The notes: generated from the sequence alone by a model not told the origin. A stretch of 64,000 nucleotides of DNA from Glebionis coronaria (GCA_025667525.1 CM046877.1:34616255-34680254), one strand, 5' to 3'; shown: positions 48,275-63,580, counted from the first letter of the stretch. Numbers and translations: made by a program.

Positions 48275-48407
48275 ATCACAGCCCGTTGCCGGGCACAACA
48301 TGAACACACCATTGGCACGTCAACGTTGTCGCCAAGGAAAAGGTGTTATCCCTGACGACATTTTGTCGCCAAGGAAACTAGGGTCAGTTCCCAGTTTTCT
48401 TGTAGTG
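48275..48407 (-). mobile_element. Terminal fragment of a CACTA (En/Spm) transposon
   Basis: Minus strand begins CACTACAAGAAAACTGGG at 48407, the plant CACTA terminus. Subterminal GTCGCCAAGGAAA occurs twice (about 48329 and 48366), with CCCGTTGCCGGGC nearby. No opposite end was found. Confidence 0.6.
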
Positions 48408-48914
48408 TTGGGAGAAACCTCCTCCTTCATCCTTGTTTCATTATCTTCCTCAAAGCCAGAAAAACATTAGACTTTTGATTACTACCCGTCAATCCGTCAT
48501 TATTTTACTATAGAATAATTTAACCCAATAATAAGTCGTTTATACAATCCAAAAAACAAAGCATAAATTAAAAAAAAAAAAGTGTTTCTAAATGATGAGT
48601 TCTTACATGAAAACAAATTAGGTACTAGACAAAACATGTACATGTTTTTTCACACTGTATATCACACTTATATTTGATGCAAGTTCTTCTTCCTACGTAG
48701 CTTATAAAGAGACCTAATTCGTATGCCTAAAAAGAGGTCTAATAGAGGATTGAGACAAGTGGCGCAATTAAAAATTGAGATGAGGAAATAGAAAATACGA
48801 AATAGTGGCCCCTTTGCATTTCACTAATCACAACACGATACGTAAGCTTAGGTTTGTTTTTGGGCCTTCTTATTTGGTCCATATATCAACACTCTAAATG
48901 AAAATATGGCGAAA
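48408..48914. other. Intergenic, 3' of the dioxygenase pseudogene
   Basis: No gene seen. Contains homopolymer A runs near 48570. Confidence 0.5.
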
Positions 48915-50124
48915 TTAAACTTTTGCAAATTCGATTGTGGCCTTTCCATCATGTGCTTTTCGGAAGAAATACTTAATATAATCTGAGTAGACGACGTTCT
49001 TACAGAGTGGTTTCTCTCCAATGTCGTCGTCAAGTTTTTGCAAAGGTCCAATAACATCACTAGGTCTCGGGTTCACAAATATCGGAACTGAATTCCTGTT
49101 ACTACTTCCATTAGCACTTACACGATGCTCAACACTTTTTTACTTCCCGTTACTTATGATTTGAAGTGCATCTCCATCATTAATCACCAAAGATCCACTA
49201 ATAGGAGGGACATGAATCCACATCATGGTGTGCATATTTTGAACATAAAGCCCGCCTATATCATCTTGAAGAAGAATGGTGAGTGTGGACACGTCTTAAT
49301 GACGCCCCTCACCCACGGTGAGCTCAGGGTTAGGACATTTTGGGTAGTAGTTAAGGTTAATCCTCTTTGACCCCATAAGCTTCGATTCTTTTTCCCCATC
49401 AATCTTTTTTACATTTAGTCCATTCATCAGTATCTTGAGCAGCTTTTTGACAAACAATTCTGAACTCTTTATGTATTCCAGAGCTTGATTTCTGCCAATA
49501 GTAAAATAAGCAATTACCAACGTAAATAAGCTAAGCTTAGACTCATTAATCAGCTATATATCGACATATAATGGCTAATCTAATAGTGTATAGACAAAAA
49601 GAACATAATTTTACCTGCATACAGAAGGCCAAAAGGTTTCAGCCTCGTCATCCGAGACGAAAAAGAGGCTGAGATAATCTTTCAATTCGAGAGCTTTTTC
49701 GGCTTCAGGAGTAAAACTTCTACCAAAACGTATATTATTTGTAACTGATTTTTCTTTAGAGTATTTCAGCTTTTCTTCAGCTGGCAATGCAAAAAACTTT
49801 CGAGTTGCTTCTTTGACATCATCAAGAACATGAATGGGAACTCCATGGTTCACTATTTGAAAAAAATCCCCACTTGGTTGCTGCATCACATATAGCTTAT
49901 GCAACATTTGGATCATCCCAGTTGGACATATCGATAACTGGGATGGAATCTTGATTCGGTTCTTCGTTGCTAGTATTAAACCTTTCTTGTGGAGGTTGAA
50001 TGTACTGATGTGGTAAAGACTTCAGTCCTAACTCCGCCAAGCCTTTCACTCCGTGACCTTTGTTCACCACGAAATCGAGAATGTTGAGTCACTTTGTGTT
50101 AGTTATCGAGATTGATGGAGCCAT
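48915..50124 (-). pseudogene. 2-oxoglutarate/Fe(II) dioxygenase pseudogene, feruloyl-CoA 6'-hydroxylase-like
   Basis: Family match from remembered F6'H proteins: [80 protein letters not shown] and the C-terminal [16 protein letters not shown]6'H enzymes hydroxylate feruloyl-CoA on the route to scopoletin. Exon 1 runs 50124 to about 49613 (donor GTAAAA). Exon 2 runs from about 49494 to 48915 and ends in TAA. Lesions: TGA after ITNTK, TAA in NVA-stop-AICDA, an extra T in the WGFF codon run (frameshift near 49865), TAA inside the iron-binding HxD (H-stop-D), and TAA in GK-stop-KSVEHRV. It cannot make enzyme. The HR(V) and RPSD regions remain. Confidence 0.85.
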
Positions 50125-50263
50125 GGTTTTTGAGGTGTACATGAAAAGATTTATCTGCTTGCTATTTATAGAAACTAGTACCAAATTTTTAGTTGTAATG
50201 TTGCATTATCCACCAACTTTGGGGTTCGTCGTTAAATAAAACAATTTCTTGTTTATTATATTA

Positions 50264-50803
50264 GGCTACCCGCAATGCACGTTTTTTTATCGGTCGACTG
50301 TAGGTCGCGACCGAGTCGCGTCATTGCGGTGATTCGGTCGCTGACATTCGGTCGAACAGACGACCTAGTTGGATTTTGTGGCTGTTGGAAAATAAAAATA
50401 AAAAAACTTTTGTTTTTTAAATTTAACTTGTTTTAATCATGTTTTAATTATATAAACTATATAAAAAATTTTAATTCTAAAATATTGAGCTTTGTTTAAT
50501 TCCTCACAACCTATATTAATTTGAAAATTTTTAGAGTTAGTTTTAGCTAATACATTTTACTCTTTTTACTTCTAATTAAATCATTTTTTAATTATTTCTT
50601 TAACGATAGTTAAGTATAAATATTATTGTAATGCATGTTTTTTATTTTATTTAAAAAATTGTTTGAAAAAAAAGTATTTATATTAAAAAAAAAAAACTAG
50701 GTCGTACTAGGTCAGTTTGTTGGTGCAAATAGGTCACATTAGGTCGCATGAGAGAGAAAGTTAACATATCAAAGTTGCGACTTTGACACCGTTGCAGATA
50801 GCC
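50264..50803. mobile_element. Harbinger-like MITE (540 bp)
   Basis: TTA duplication at 50261-50263 and 50804-50806. Terminal inverted repeat GGCTACCCGCAATG against GGCTATCTGCAACG. GGTCG-rich subterminal blocks at both ends, and no ORF. The TTA duplication with GG-starting ends fits PIF/Harbinger. Confidence 0.65.
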
Positions 50804-50834
50804 TTAGGGTCTATTCATTTTTAGGTTTAACATA

Positions 50835-51137
50835 TCTTTACTGTATTATAAAGGGTGTATCATTTTGGTTGAAAGTTAAAATGTTGAAAGTTGAAATGTG
50901 AGTCCTAATAAGATGTTGAAAAATATTGATTATTCCTTGTGGTCAGCCCTAATACACACAATATATTTAATTCACACACACACATACACGAACTTTAATC
51001 TCTCTCTAAACCTTAATACACACAAAAAAAGACATATTTTGTGGTGTGGAAATTTTTTCAATAAGCGACTAGAATATCGTATATCGTTAATTATCGTTGT
51101 TAAAAAATCCCGCTGCTATGCGCGGGTACTCGTCTAT
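50835..51137 (+). mobile_element. Short Helitron remnant
   Basis: Helitron-like start A|TCTTTACTGTATTATAAAGGG. It ends with a hairpin CCCGC...GCGGG and GTACTCGTCTAT, where CTAG is expected. The terminal region is very like the 3' end at 46260. Confidence 0.55.
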
Positions 51138-51922
51138 GTATGATGATGTCTCATGGTAAAAGTGTTGCAATCTAAGAGATCTAACAAGTCTATTTCTCAT
51201 AATCCTTGTAACTCATAATTGAAATACTATGAGAATCAATTATTTCTTGATATTATTTTAAGGAAAAACTCTCTTGCCCTATTTAGCTAATATAAAATCA
51301 TACACCAAATCTGTAAGTCATCCTACGTTAGAATAGTTCGATCTCACGGTCTGGATGGTGGTTTGCTTAGTTTCGACAACATTAACTAAAGGAAGGAAAC
51401 ATTTATGGCGCTGCTGGTTAATAGCAGTATAGACGCGTGCGGTAATAGCAAGGATCGATTCTACGAAATATACGTGTTCCATGATTTTCGAAGGCGAATA
51501 CAACATTGCAGAGTATTATACTGATGACAAATTTAGCTAGAACATCATGCTCTTTTCTATAAATTTTAAGTATACACAATTATCGGGAGATAATTTTGTG
51601 TGAAAGGAAACAATGTTCTGCGGCGTTCAGTCGCCCAAGCACACGAACATGAACAGTGATTTATATCAAGTTTAATGAAAATATTTTATTAAATGTTATA
51701 AGTGGGACACTAAAATTAAGACAAGCATTTTGACTGGAATGTTGATATCGCACTGATATTGTACTGAAACAGTATGATCATGGTTACCTCACTAGACTTC
51801 TTCCGATAAGCATGATCATGGTTATATAGTACTAGTGCTTTGTAGCTCTGATATATTTGCGCAAAAAAAATGTTTGTTTAATATGGCACAAGTGCTAATC
51901 CATCTTAGGAGCAAATCACTAA
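51138..51922. other. Intergenic
   Basis: No supported gene; short frames here have no recognisable content. Confidence 0.45.
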
Positions 51923-52667
51923 GAGCGTAGGTACGTGTGGTTTGATGTTGTAGTGTGGTGTTATTAAAAAGTGAGTGCCACGTAAGCATATTCCTCCATA
52001 ACACTAGAATCCTCATAACGCCACAAAAGTGGCTCTTTCGTTAACACCAGATTTATGGTGTTATATTAGTCTAACTTTTAATAAAAAATAATAAAAAAAA
52101 TAAAAATGAAATAAAATTAAAATCAATAGCGCCAGCCAAGGTACACTTTTCGCGCCGTGGTCTCGCGTTACGCCCACCATTTTAGGCTGACAACTACGGC
52201 TTGAAAGGATATGGCACAAGGAAGGGTATGGTGTTTGGCGTTGTCATGCTCGCGTTATACCCACGGCTGAGCCATGGGTTACCATACGCTGGTCTCTAAG
52301 AGCCATATGGTGTGGTGTTTTATCACTCAAGCCATAGTCAAAAACCACGCTTACGACGTCAAGACCCGCAACGTGTGTGGCGTTATAGGGTTCGGCGTCG
52401 TAGTTGCCAGTCTAAAATGGTGGCCATAACGCGAGGCCACGACACGAGAACTGTACCGTGGCTCGCAATGTATGCTCGCGCCGTGTTTTTTTTTAATTAT
52501 TTTATTATTAAAAGAGGGACCACCGTAACACCATAAATTTAGTGTTAAACAAAGAGCCACTTTTGTGGTGTTATGGAGATTTTTGTGTTATATAGTGAGA
52601 TGCTGATCACGTGACACTCACTTTTTTCATAACACAACATTACAACACCAAGTCATATCCAGTGCTC
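51923..52667. mobile_element. Foldback element with very long inverted repeats (745 bp)
   Basis: TAA duplication at both ends. The arms begin GAGCGTAGGTACGTGTGG and GAGCACTGGATATGACTTGG and stay complementary, with mismatches, through GTGAGTGCCACGT, CAAAAGTGGCTCTTTC and AAAATGGTGG blocks nearly to the centre. G+C-rich arms within A+T-rich DNA. No coding content: frames inside are palindrome artefacts. TSD length suggests a Harbinger-type relative, but family is uncertain. Confidence 0.75.
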
Positions 52668-53149
52668 TAAAAAAAATGTGTTTCTAACGGTTGTTATGGC
52701 ATAATTAAAATTTAATTAAGTTATAAATATTTTTATATTATAAACTTATGTCCATATGGTAAATTTAGTCATAATTATTTTTTTATCACAAAACATACAT
52801 AACATTCGAAGAAAATTTAATTATGGACTTTTTTAAAATGCTAAACCTAGACATCTTAAGTATTTGTTTACAATGACTATCAGTTAACATCTTTAGGTGT
52901 TTCCCATGTTAATTTTAATTTAATGTTTGGTTTGATTATTACCGATCGCCTCTTATTTATTATATGTTGAATTATTTTTATCATCATACTCGTTTATGTG
53001 CTTAGTACGTAACCTTCAACCTGTATTTATGATGCACTTGTGTTAACTACATATACGATGGCTCTTATTTTTATGTAGTGATTTATATTGGTTCAAATTA
53101 GAAGTGGTAAATGTTGCTCATTTTGATACATGTGGGCACTTTTTGCTCA

Positions 53150-53485
53150 TTTTCAAAAAATGATGGGGTATTTTTTGCCCATTCTTTATAATGAATGGGC
53201 TAAACGGGCGCGTATATAAGAAACTAAATGGACTTAACGGGCGCACTTGTAAAATATAAATTAGGATACTCGACTAATATTTTTTATTAAATTTTTTATC
53301 CCCGGCTTTCAAACAAATATTTTTATATTTTAATTCTAGGATTTTATATGGTTTTTCCCTTTTTTTAGCTTGCGCCCGTTTAGCACGCCCGTTTCGCCCG
53401 TGCCCATTTAGCCCGTGCCCGTTTGACCCGTCGCCCGTTTAGTCCGTTGCCCGTTTAGCCCGCCGCCCATGCCCGCCCGCTCCTG
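53150..53485. repeat. Inverted and direct repeats of CCCGTTTAGC
   Basis: Left arm GGGCTAAACGGGCGCG near 53198. On the right there is a run of about eight variants of GCCCGTTTAGCC, CGCCCGTTTCG and the like at about 53375-53480. It resembles a MITE whose right arm has expanded. Confidence 0.55.
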
Positions 53486-54289
53486 CTTTACCTTTGGTTT
53501 AATAAACAAGTTAGACTAGTAGGTAATTTAGGATTAACAAATAATGTTCTGATTCTTTTGGCTTTGAATGAAAAAGTGACTTGCCACTATATAAATTGTT
53601 GTAAGCAGTAAGTTACTAAAGTCTATGTGAAAGATCACCATTATTTCTTTCTAAGAGAGATTATAACCGACAGTGATTGCTTTATGCGGATATGCAAAAT
53701 TGTGACAAGATTAACATATATATGAAGTACCACCTAGATCTAACAACTGGACGATCATTTCATTTATAACCAAACTTGTATTTTATTATAGTTAACATAT
53801 TTTTCTTGTCATATACTTGACAACTCTTCTACCTTATACTCATCTCTTTGTTTGGGTATTCTATTTTAATAGTTAATTTAAAACAAACAAATTGGTGCCA
53901 GACTCTCAGGCTGAACTCCCCTCTTTTATTATAGTTTTGGATCAGCTTAAGTAGTAGTTAGGTTAAATTAGATTAATAAAACACTGATAGAATTATAAAT
54001 CAACATTCTCGCTCTTAGTGATCGACGCCCTACTTCATTAAACCCTTCCATCCTTTTCAACCAAACCCATTGATCAATTAAACGTGTACATTTCTTTCTT
54101 TCTTTTCATTACACAATGCAAATTCCCATTCCCATACATACATGAATAAAATCCTATTAAATCTTTCCCATAAAGTGTTTGTGAAAATACCTCAACCAAA
54201 AAACACAACAAAAACACATTATCTTATTCAAAAAATCATTTCACGTACCTTTATTATTAGACTTTCGTGACACACTCTTCTATCTCTTC
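53486..54289. other. Intergenic
   Basis: A+T-rich; no gene seen. Confidence 0.45.
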
Positions 54290-57200
54290 GAACATAATTT
54301 GGTCGTGTTCGTCCATAGTTTTCATTGTTTCCCGGGTGGTGAAGTGGGCAATAACGTGTTTGCTCGTTTGATATCTGATCTTAAGAGGCTACACCTTTCG
54401 GTCAGTTAATGTAAAGCTTAAACTTCGTCCTGCGCATCTTCTTCGTAGTGCGATTAGCTGCTAATAGCGAAGTAGGTTCAGCGAGATGACATGATGTGTC
54501 TCCTTTTTTTGTTTTCTAAGTTTTAGATGATTTACATGACATGAGCGAATCGACTGACAGGATTGTAGTGAGAAGGAGCTTCATATTAAAGAGTCGTTAT
54601 GTCTTACGCAACTCTTTTTACAGATCATGGATTATATATTGCACTCGAACAAAGTTTGAAGGCTTTTATCCAATAATTATGTGGAGAGTGTATGAATTTA
54701 CTTGCTGTGAGTTACGCTTGTCATCACACTGATGGTCTTGTCTAGTTTTCTAAAGGGCTCGACGACATGAGCGATTACATTGTTGCATTTCGAAACCTTA
54801 TAATACGGAGTCCGAGACAAAAGTTATTGAGGGGTTGGATTTTGATCCTGAGCTTCTCGATAGTGTTTTTAAAGTGCCTATCAATACTGTCAAATGTTTC
54901 CTTCGTGGTTTTCGTCTTGCATTTTCTCACGTATTGAAAATACTTCTTTAAAAGGTGGTTGCCTAGTCCGACTCCATTGATGCCCGGGTCAAATTGTTAC
55001 TTTTTCTTCGATACTCGTTACAGGTTTGTAGGCTAAAGAATAGAAAAGAACGTAGGTACGGGAATAAAAATACTTGCAACAAAGTTCTATCCTTAAGGCA
55101 CTAGCAACATGGCGGAAAGGTGATGGCATCACAAGTTTAGTTAAAAGTTGTTAGATATTTCTGGGTCGGGGTTCGTGGGACAAAGTGGAGATTTTGATTT
55201 TTTTGGAGCAGAGAACAATGGACAACACCAACATCAGGATGGGCACTTTATGACAGCAACGAAAGTGTTATCCTCCTCAGTTTTAGCTCCCTATCGTGAT
55301 GATACCATTAAATCCTTAAAGGATAAGCATAACATGTCACCCCCATTTATGTTGAGCAAAAATTATTTTGAGCCTCCCCTTGTAACAGAGATTGATAGTG
55401 TCTTTAGTTGCACGATATCATTTCCTAAAGGTAGTTCATGCGGGAGAGTTGGTTTGAGGGCACAAAATATCTTAGATGTTGTATACGGGAGGGGTTTTCT
55501 ATCGCTATATATCTCTTAAAGGCCATCACATCAGTTGTTAATTTATGGCTAGCAGGGAGTTGTCCTCCTATTTTTTTGAGTTTGTTGTATCTGCTCCTCT
55601 AACGTCGCTCCTTAAACGAGATAATGGTTTTGACCTATTGCATTAAGTACTATATGGAGAAGGTTAACTTCGAAGGTTTCCATGAAAGGTGAGCATAAAG
55701 AAGTTTAAAAGTACCTTAGTGACTTTCAATTTTGATTCGAAAGTCGGGTGGTGTCGAGGCTGTCTTACATAGCGTCAATACGTTGTTGAGTGAATATCAC
55801 AATGATAGATCTCTTGTTATGCTTAGTCTAGACTTCTCGAATACATTTAACCCTGTAGATAGATCGGTGTCCCTCTATTTCCTTGTAGATGGACTTCTTA
55901 TATGGGCATGGAACAAGTTTTTATATAACAGACACTCATATATGGTATGCTATTGGGGTGCAACAAGGTGACCCACTAAGACCTACCTTTACATAAGATG
56001 AGGGATAGTTGTAAGCCTCTTTTTCATGCTTGGTATTTTGATGATAGCACCATTGCTAGAGCTATAAAAGAGCTTTCCAAAGTGTTAGAAATTAGAAAAG
56101 TGAGTGGTGCAGGTTTGGGTCTTGAACCTAATATCAAGTAAAACAAAGATATTTTGGCCCTCGTAGTGACTTTCAATTTTGATTCGGAATGGCGGGTGGT
56201 GTCGAGGCCGTTTTACATAGCGTCAATACGTTGTTGAGTGAATATGACAATGATAGATCTCTTGTTATGCTTATTTTGGACTTCTCGAATACATTTAACC
56301 CTGTAGATAGATCGATGTCCCTCTATTTCCTTGTGGATGGACTTCTTATATGGGCATGTAACAAGTTTTTATATAATAGACACACATATATGGTCTGCTA
56401 TTGGGGTGCAACAAGGTGACCCACTAAGACCTACCATTACATAAGATGAGGGATAGTTGCAAGCCTCTTTTTCATGCTTGGTATTTTGATGATAGAACCA
56501 TTGCTAGAGCTATAAAAGAGATTTACAAAGTGTTAGAAATTAGAAAAGTGAGTGGTGCAGGTTTGGGTCTTGAACCTAATATCAAGTAAACAAAGATATT
56601 TCGGCCCTCGTGCAAGTTTTAAGCTTCATGAGGGTTTATTTCCTGTTGATACTCGAATATCGTCGTTGGGAGTGAAGCTTCTTGGAGAGATGTTAGTAAG
56701 GACCCATATTTTATTATTGGGGTGACTAGGAAGAGAGTTGTGAATGATGTTAATTTGATGAGCCTTCTTATAAAATTACATGACCCGTATACTAAGGCCC
56801 CTTTGCTTATGTATGGGTATTGCTAAACTCTTTTTTAGTTTAAGGACTTGTCAGCCTATACACATGGAGGAGGGGGCCTTGTTTTTTGACAAAGGTTTGT
56901 GTGGGTCTATCGAGAATATTGTAGTTTGTGAAGGAACTTTCTTTATAGATTTACAATGGAGACTTGCTTTTATACCCTGTTCGCCTTAGTGGTTTGGGTT
57001 TGTACTCAACAAAAGAGGCTTCATCCTATGATTTTATGACCTCAAAGGCCAAATCTTGGGCGTTACAAGACCATATCTTACGTGACAATGACATATGTAG
57101 TATGGATGATGATTATATTTGTAATTTGGCTTATCTACGTGGTACGACTCCAAACTTTAATATTAGTTCTTTCACTAGTAAGGACACCGCCCCTTCTAAT

Positions 57201-58006
57201 GCCCAACAAACACTGGCGAGTGCCCTTTCTAGTGGAATGGTCAAGGATATGGAATTACATTTTGACATGATTGTGAGACAGAAAGCGGTTTTTGAGTGTC
57301 TACGCACACAATTGGTTTAGGATTTTCTTCTTGCCATCCCTATAGACGGGCCCGGTCAACATATGTCACCAGTGAAATATTGTATGGTACTTAAGTATCG
57401 CCTAATTATTCTATTATTTCTGATTGATGCGATGTGTCATGTTTATCGCAAGGCATGTTTGGATTCCTTTGAGGAACATGCGGTTCATTATAAAGAGCTT
57501 CCAAGCTTCAAATACTGACATGATATGGCTATAGTTGTCCTTTTTTTTAATATGTGGACATGTCGGCATGTTGCCAAGAAAGAAGCATATGCGTACTTTT
57601 TTTACTAACCCGCCGTCAGTTAGAAGTTCGACACCCACGCCGGCTGATATATTGGTTATTGGATGCGTTGGATGGAACACGTGTGCGTAGATTTGACCGG
57701 AGTTTCTCGTCTTATGGGGTTGAGTAGTCGGAGGTTTACATTGGGTCACGCTGCTTTGAAAGTGGTCTCATGCAAAGTGACTAAACACGATAAAAGCGTG
57801 CATTAAAAATCAACATTTGTTTGTTCCATTGATACCTTTGGGTTCCTTGCGCCTAAGGCAAACAAACTATTTAATAGAGTTCAACGAGTTATGAACAATA
57901 ATGTTATGACCCCTAGATCGACAAATGTGATTTTCATAGGATTAACTTTTCAATACAAAGGGCTAGCGGTGCAGCTTATTGACCGTTTGTCAAACAACAA
58001 TTTGTA
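54290..58006 (+). pseudogene. Decayed reverse-transcriptase-domain protein gene (non-LTR type)
   Basis: Fragments in shifting frames match, from memory, a plant RT-domain protein family common in Asteraceae: ISDLKRLHLSVS (about 54375), then LDISGSGFVGQSG (55150), FPKGSSCGRVGLRAQNIL (about 55430), and the RT region AVLHSVNTLLSEY with LDFSNTFNPVDR. The catalytic box reads WYFDDS (56031-56046 and again about 56478), a variant of YLDD. Further on are LCMGIAKLFFSLRTCQP, a zinc-like C-x8-C pattern near 57440 with a Cys changed to Tyr, and RVMNNNVMTPRSTNV near 57885, ending in TAA at about 58003. Many stops. The homologous C-terminus looks R2-like (Cys/His knuckle then endonuclease-like GKHACVDLTG); that part is inference. 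Confidence 0.7.
55719..56612 (+). repeat. 447-bp tandem duplication inside the RT pseudogene
   Basis: Unit 1 is 55719-56165 and unit 2 is 56166-56612. Both run from GTGACTTTCAATTTTGATTC to GGCCCTCGT and include the catalytic region. They differ at about 15-20 positions by eye, so the duplication is fairly recent relative to the pseudogene. Confidence 0.85.
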
Positions 58007-58883
58007 AATTATTCATAATACAATCATATATAACTTTATACAATATATAAATTTTAATTTTTTACCATACTAGTGTATGATTGATCGAGTACACTACCTA
58101 TTAGCGTTCTCTATTAGGTAAAGTCGACAAAATATAGATTTAAAATTTGTACTAGAAATACCTACAACAAATTTATAAATTTAAAACTTGAAGTTATGTT
58201 TTTGGCTGTGTTTTTTAAACTGAATGAGAGACATGGGTTTTATTTGTACAAGAAAATTCATTTGTTCTCCAAGATAAAATAATTGTCCAACTTAAGAAAA
58301 TTTGTTGTCTATACAATAAGCTTATATCTATTACAAAAATGGACGTAAGAAACTCAAAGTCTGCAGCAAAAAGATACACATGTAGACAAAGTTTTCGAGT
58401 TACATTCATTTCCACATGTCGCGCGGCTTGCATGAGTTCGAAACAAGGTGTTGGGGATAAAAACAAACAACTTATTTTGAAGATAGATATCATGATTTTC
58501 TTATTAGCACATCCCCACTTCTTTATTGGGTGATGTAAGACTTTTATGTTTTTTCATGTTTTGTGTTTTACTTGCCTCATTTTAAAACACGATATCTCAT
58601 TTATATTAACTTTATTTTGGACATACCCACTACGAATATATATAACATATGTATATATTAAATTATGTACAAACAATTTTCTGAAACAATATTTACAGAA
58701 TTGTTTATTACACGTTGTGGTTGGAAATTATGCGAAGATGCGGGGATTGTCTTGTTTTTTTTTTTTTTTTTGGCGCACACCGAAAAGGATTCAAATCTTA
58801 TTATAATAAAAAAATTTGATTTCAAGAAATTACGGAGTCAATTATCACCGATCCTTATCTTTTAATTTTGGCTTATATACTTA
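58007..58883. other. Intergenic
   Basis: A+T-rich, no gene seen. A poly-T run near 58757. Confidence 0.45.
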
Positions 58884-58912
58884 CTAGTTATAATACCCGT
58901 GCACGCACGGGT
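58884..58912 (-). mobile_element. Helitron 3' terminus (minus strand)
   Basis: On the minus strand the hairpin ACCCGTGCGTGCACGGGT is followed by ATTATAACTAG|T, the standard Helitron ending. The element would extend right of 58912. Its 5' end was not found. Confidence 0.6.
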
Positions 58913-61200
<2,288 letters not shown>

Positions 61201-61470
61201 CTCGGAGTCAGCCCAAGTGTTCTTCCCACAGTGACATTCTATATCTGTACAACCTGAAATCCGAATTGATAATGATAACTATTGAACTTTGAATGGTGAC
61301 CAAATTAGGCGTGTCTTGCAAATAGATACTTCTATAGCTAATAGCTTTGATATATGGATAAATTTGGTATATAGTCCGTATGGTAAGTACCTGATCATAA
61401 AACGGCATCGGCACTTCCGTATCAACTGTGTCAACCGCACAATCAATTGCCCCTTTCATCATATCGAATT
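61201..61470 (-). pseudogene. Gene fragments, one resembling phospholipase D
   Basis: On the minus strand, MMKGAIDCAVDTVDTEV...MPFYDQ ends at a donor CAG|GTACTTACC near 61390. After an intron-like gap, TTTCAG opens an exon (about 61257) reading LYRYRMSLWEEHLG, which then hits a stop. The second piece resembles the YGYRMSLWAEHLG motif of plant phospholipase D. The first piece is not recognised. Too short to function. Confidence 0.3.
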
Positions 61471-63580
61471 CAAACAGTACACAATAGGCTAGAAAAGCGA
61501 CTTTACATAGGTGGTTGGTGTGACCTTTTATAGTTATTATGTGATATTACATAATGATAAGAGCTAAAATAAAAAAAGGTTGGGAAAAAGCCACCTCCCA
61601 AAACCTTCCCATCAGCTCAACTGATGACCAAACTGTTATGAATCCAAAGAGGGCTAGGAAATTCTTGGTGGCAGTCTTTACTCTAAAATTAGTAGGTTTA
61701 TTCATTTGCCAAGACATAATCCGATGCCTACACGACTACGCCACAGATTTGATAGGTTTAATTTAGTCATCGAGACTCCGCTAATTTAACGAATAAACTA
61801 ACTTTTTCATATTTAACTTTATGGCTTCAACTGCATCATAAACGATTTCGAAAATTAACATTCCTTTTTAACACAGCTGGAACTTGTTTTGACCTGAACA
61901 CAAAATAAACCATTTTGACCCGTGAGATGACCCACTCATTTTTCTGATTTTATACATAACAATCATTCATGGCAATGCGGCTTGCCCAATATCGTCTCTA
62001 TTAGTGAAGGTGTTTGTCTCAAACTTAATTTGTGGAATTGATACTTTTGGCGAAGGTCTTCTCTAAAGAAAATTCAGAAAATGAGTTATGGGGCGTTTGG
62101 GATTGCATATTTAAACCCCTTATCTAAGCGCATGCTACGAAAGAGTATATAGTGACACTTGAAAAAAAATCAGTTCCATTGATCGTGGAGGTGTCGATAG
62201 TCACATTTGTGGGCAAAGGTCTCAGCTTTCGTGTAGTGAAACTGATACTGATTATCTCACTATCTAGGTCAAATGTTACGACGAATTGTCTAATTCTGAT
62301 TATTATACACATAGGCATACTCACTTTGAGAACGCAGCGACAATATTTTCACATACACTCTAAATAATAACAAAGTAAAATTTAAATAGCAACTTCAAAC
62401 AACCTTCATATAATCAATATAATTTTCACAACACCAAAACACCATATATGAGATGATCATTTTCAGAATACAATACCAAACACCCCTATATATAGTTGCA
62501 GTTGATGTGCTAATCAATGACTATTCTTTTGAGCTTACAAAAAAGGTAAATGAGCATATGATCATAGTTTTGTTGCAACTTTTCCTAACCTCATAATGTA
62601 TCTTTCTCATCCTTAATTATCATAGTTAAACAAAACACACTAAGCTAATAAATTTTCTTGATTCATGGTGATATTTCCGTGTAAATTAAACGCTTGAATG
62701 TAGAATTATGGATGAAAAAGTTATATAAAAAACTTGAATTAATTTGAATGGGGAATGAAATATTATAATTTTCTATGTAAATGATGGCAATATACATAAC
62801 CACTACAATGATTACAAAAGACATTGATATATTATAACTTTCATATGTAAATGAAATTAGTTCACACCACTACGATAATTACAAAAGACTATGTTATACT
62901 TGCACTGCTTATGGTTTCTTTTCGACAACCAATTGTTCATGTAGTCATTAATTTACCTAATAAGTATACATTCTTGTATAAGTATAATATATTTAAATTT
63001 ATTCATATACTTGGACTTGTATAATGAGTTTGAGAATTAGTGATCTGTACCTTTTTAATGTCCAAATAAGTAAATCCCTTTTTTGTTGGCTTGGTTGTCA
63101 CCAACTATCACCTAACTACATGAGTCACCAACTAAATAACCTACATAATATGTCAAAAAGAAACAAAGTGATCACATCTTAAGAAAAGATTAGACATACT
63201 GATTACCCCTTTCTATGTCATAAGCACTTCTATGTCATAAACAAAGTGATCGAATATTATACTTGTTGAATTTTCCACATTTATAAATTATCTAGTTAGC
63301 TCAAAAGTCAAAACGCATCATATGAGTTATATGTTTTTGTAATATACCAGAGTCAAACATTTCATACCAACTTCTAAATCGGTGCCAAGTGGTTTATTTG
63401 GAGCTCCCGATACAATTGCGTCGATCCAAACCATAGCACTGAATTCCAAGTCTGGTTATCACATTTTGTGGTAAAAAGCACTGAAAAGTTAGGAAAAGAA
63501 CGTATCAGCACAAATATTAGATCAGCAAGACTATAAATTCATCGTAAACATTGGTATTGGTCGACACGCCTGCTTACAGA
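61471..63580. other. Intergenic
   Basis: A+T-rich DNA with no supported gene. Confidence 0.45.

Noticed and set aside
52312..52560. Overlapping open frames on both strands
   Set aside because: They are products of the GC-rich inverted repeat of the foldback element.
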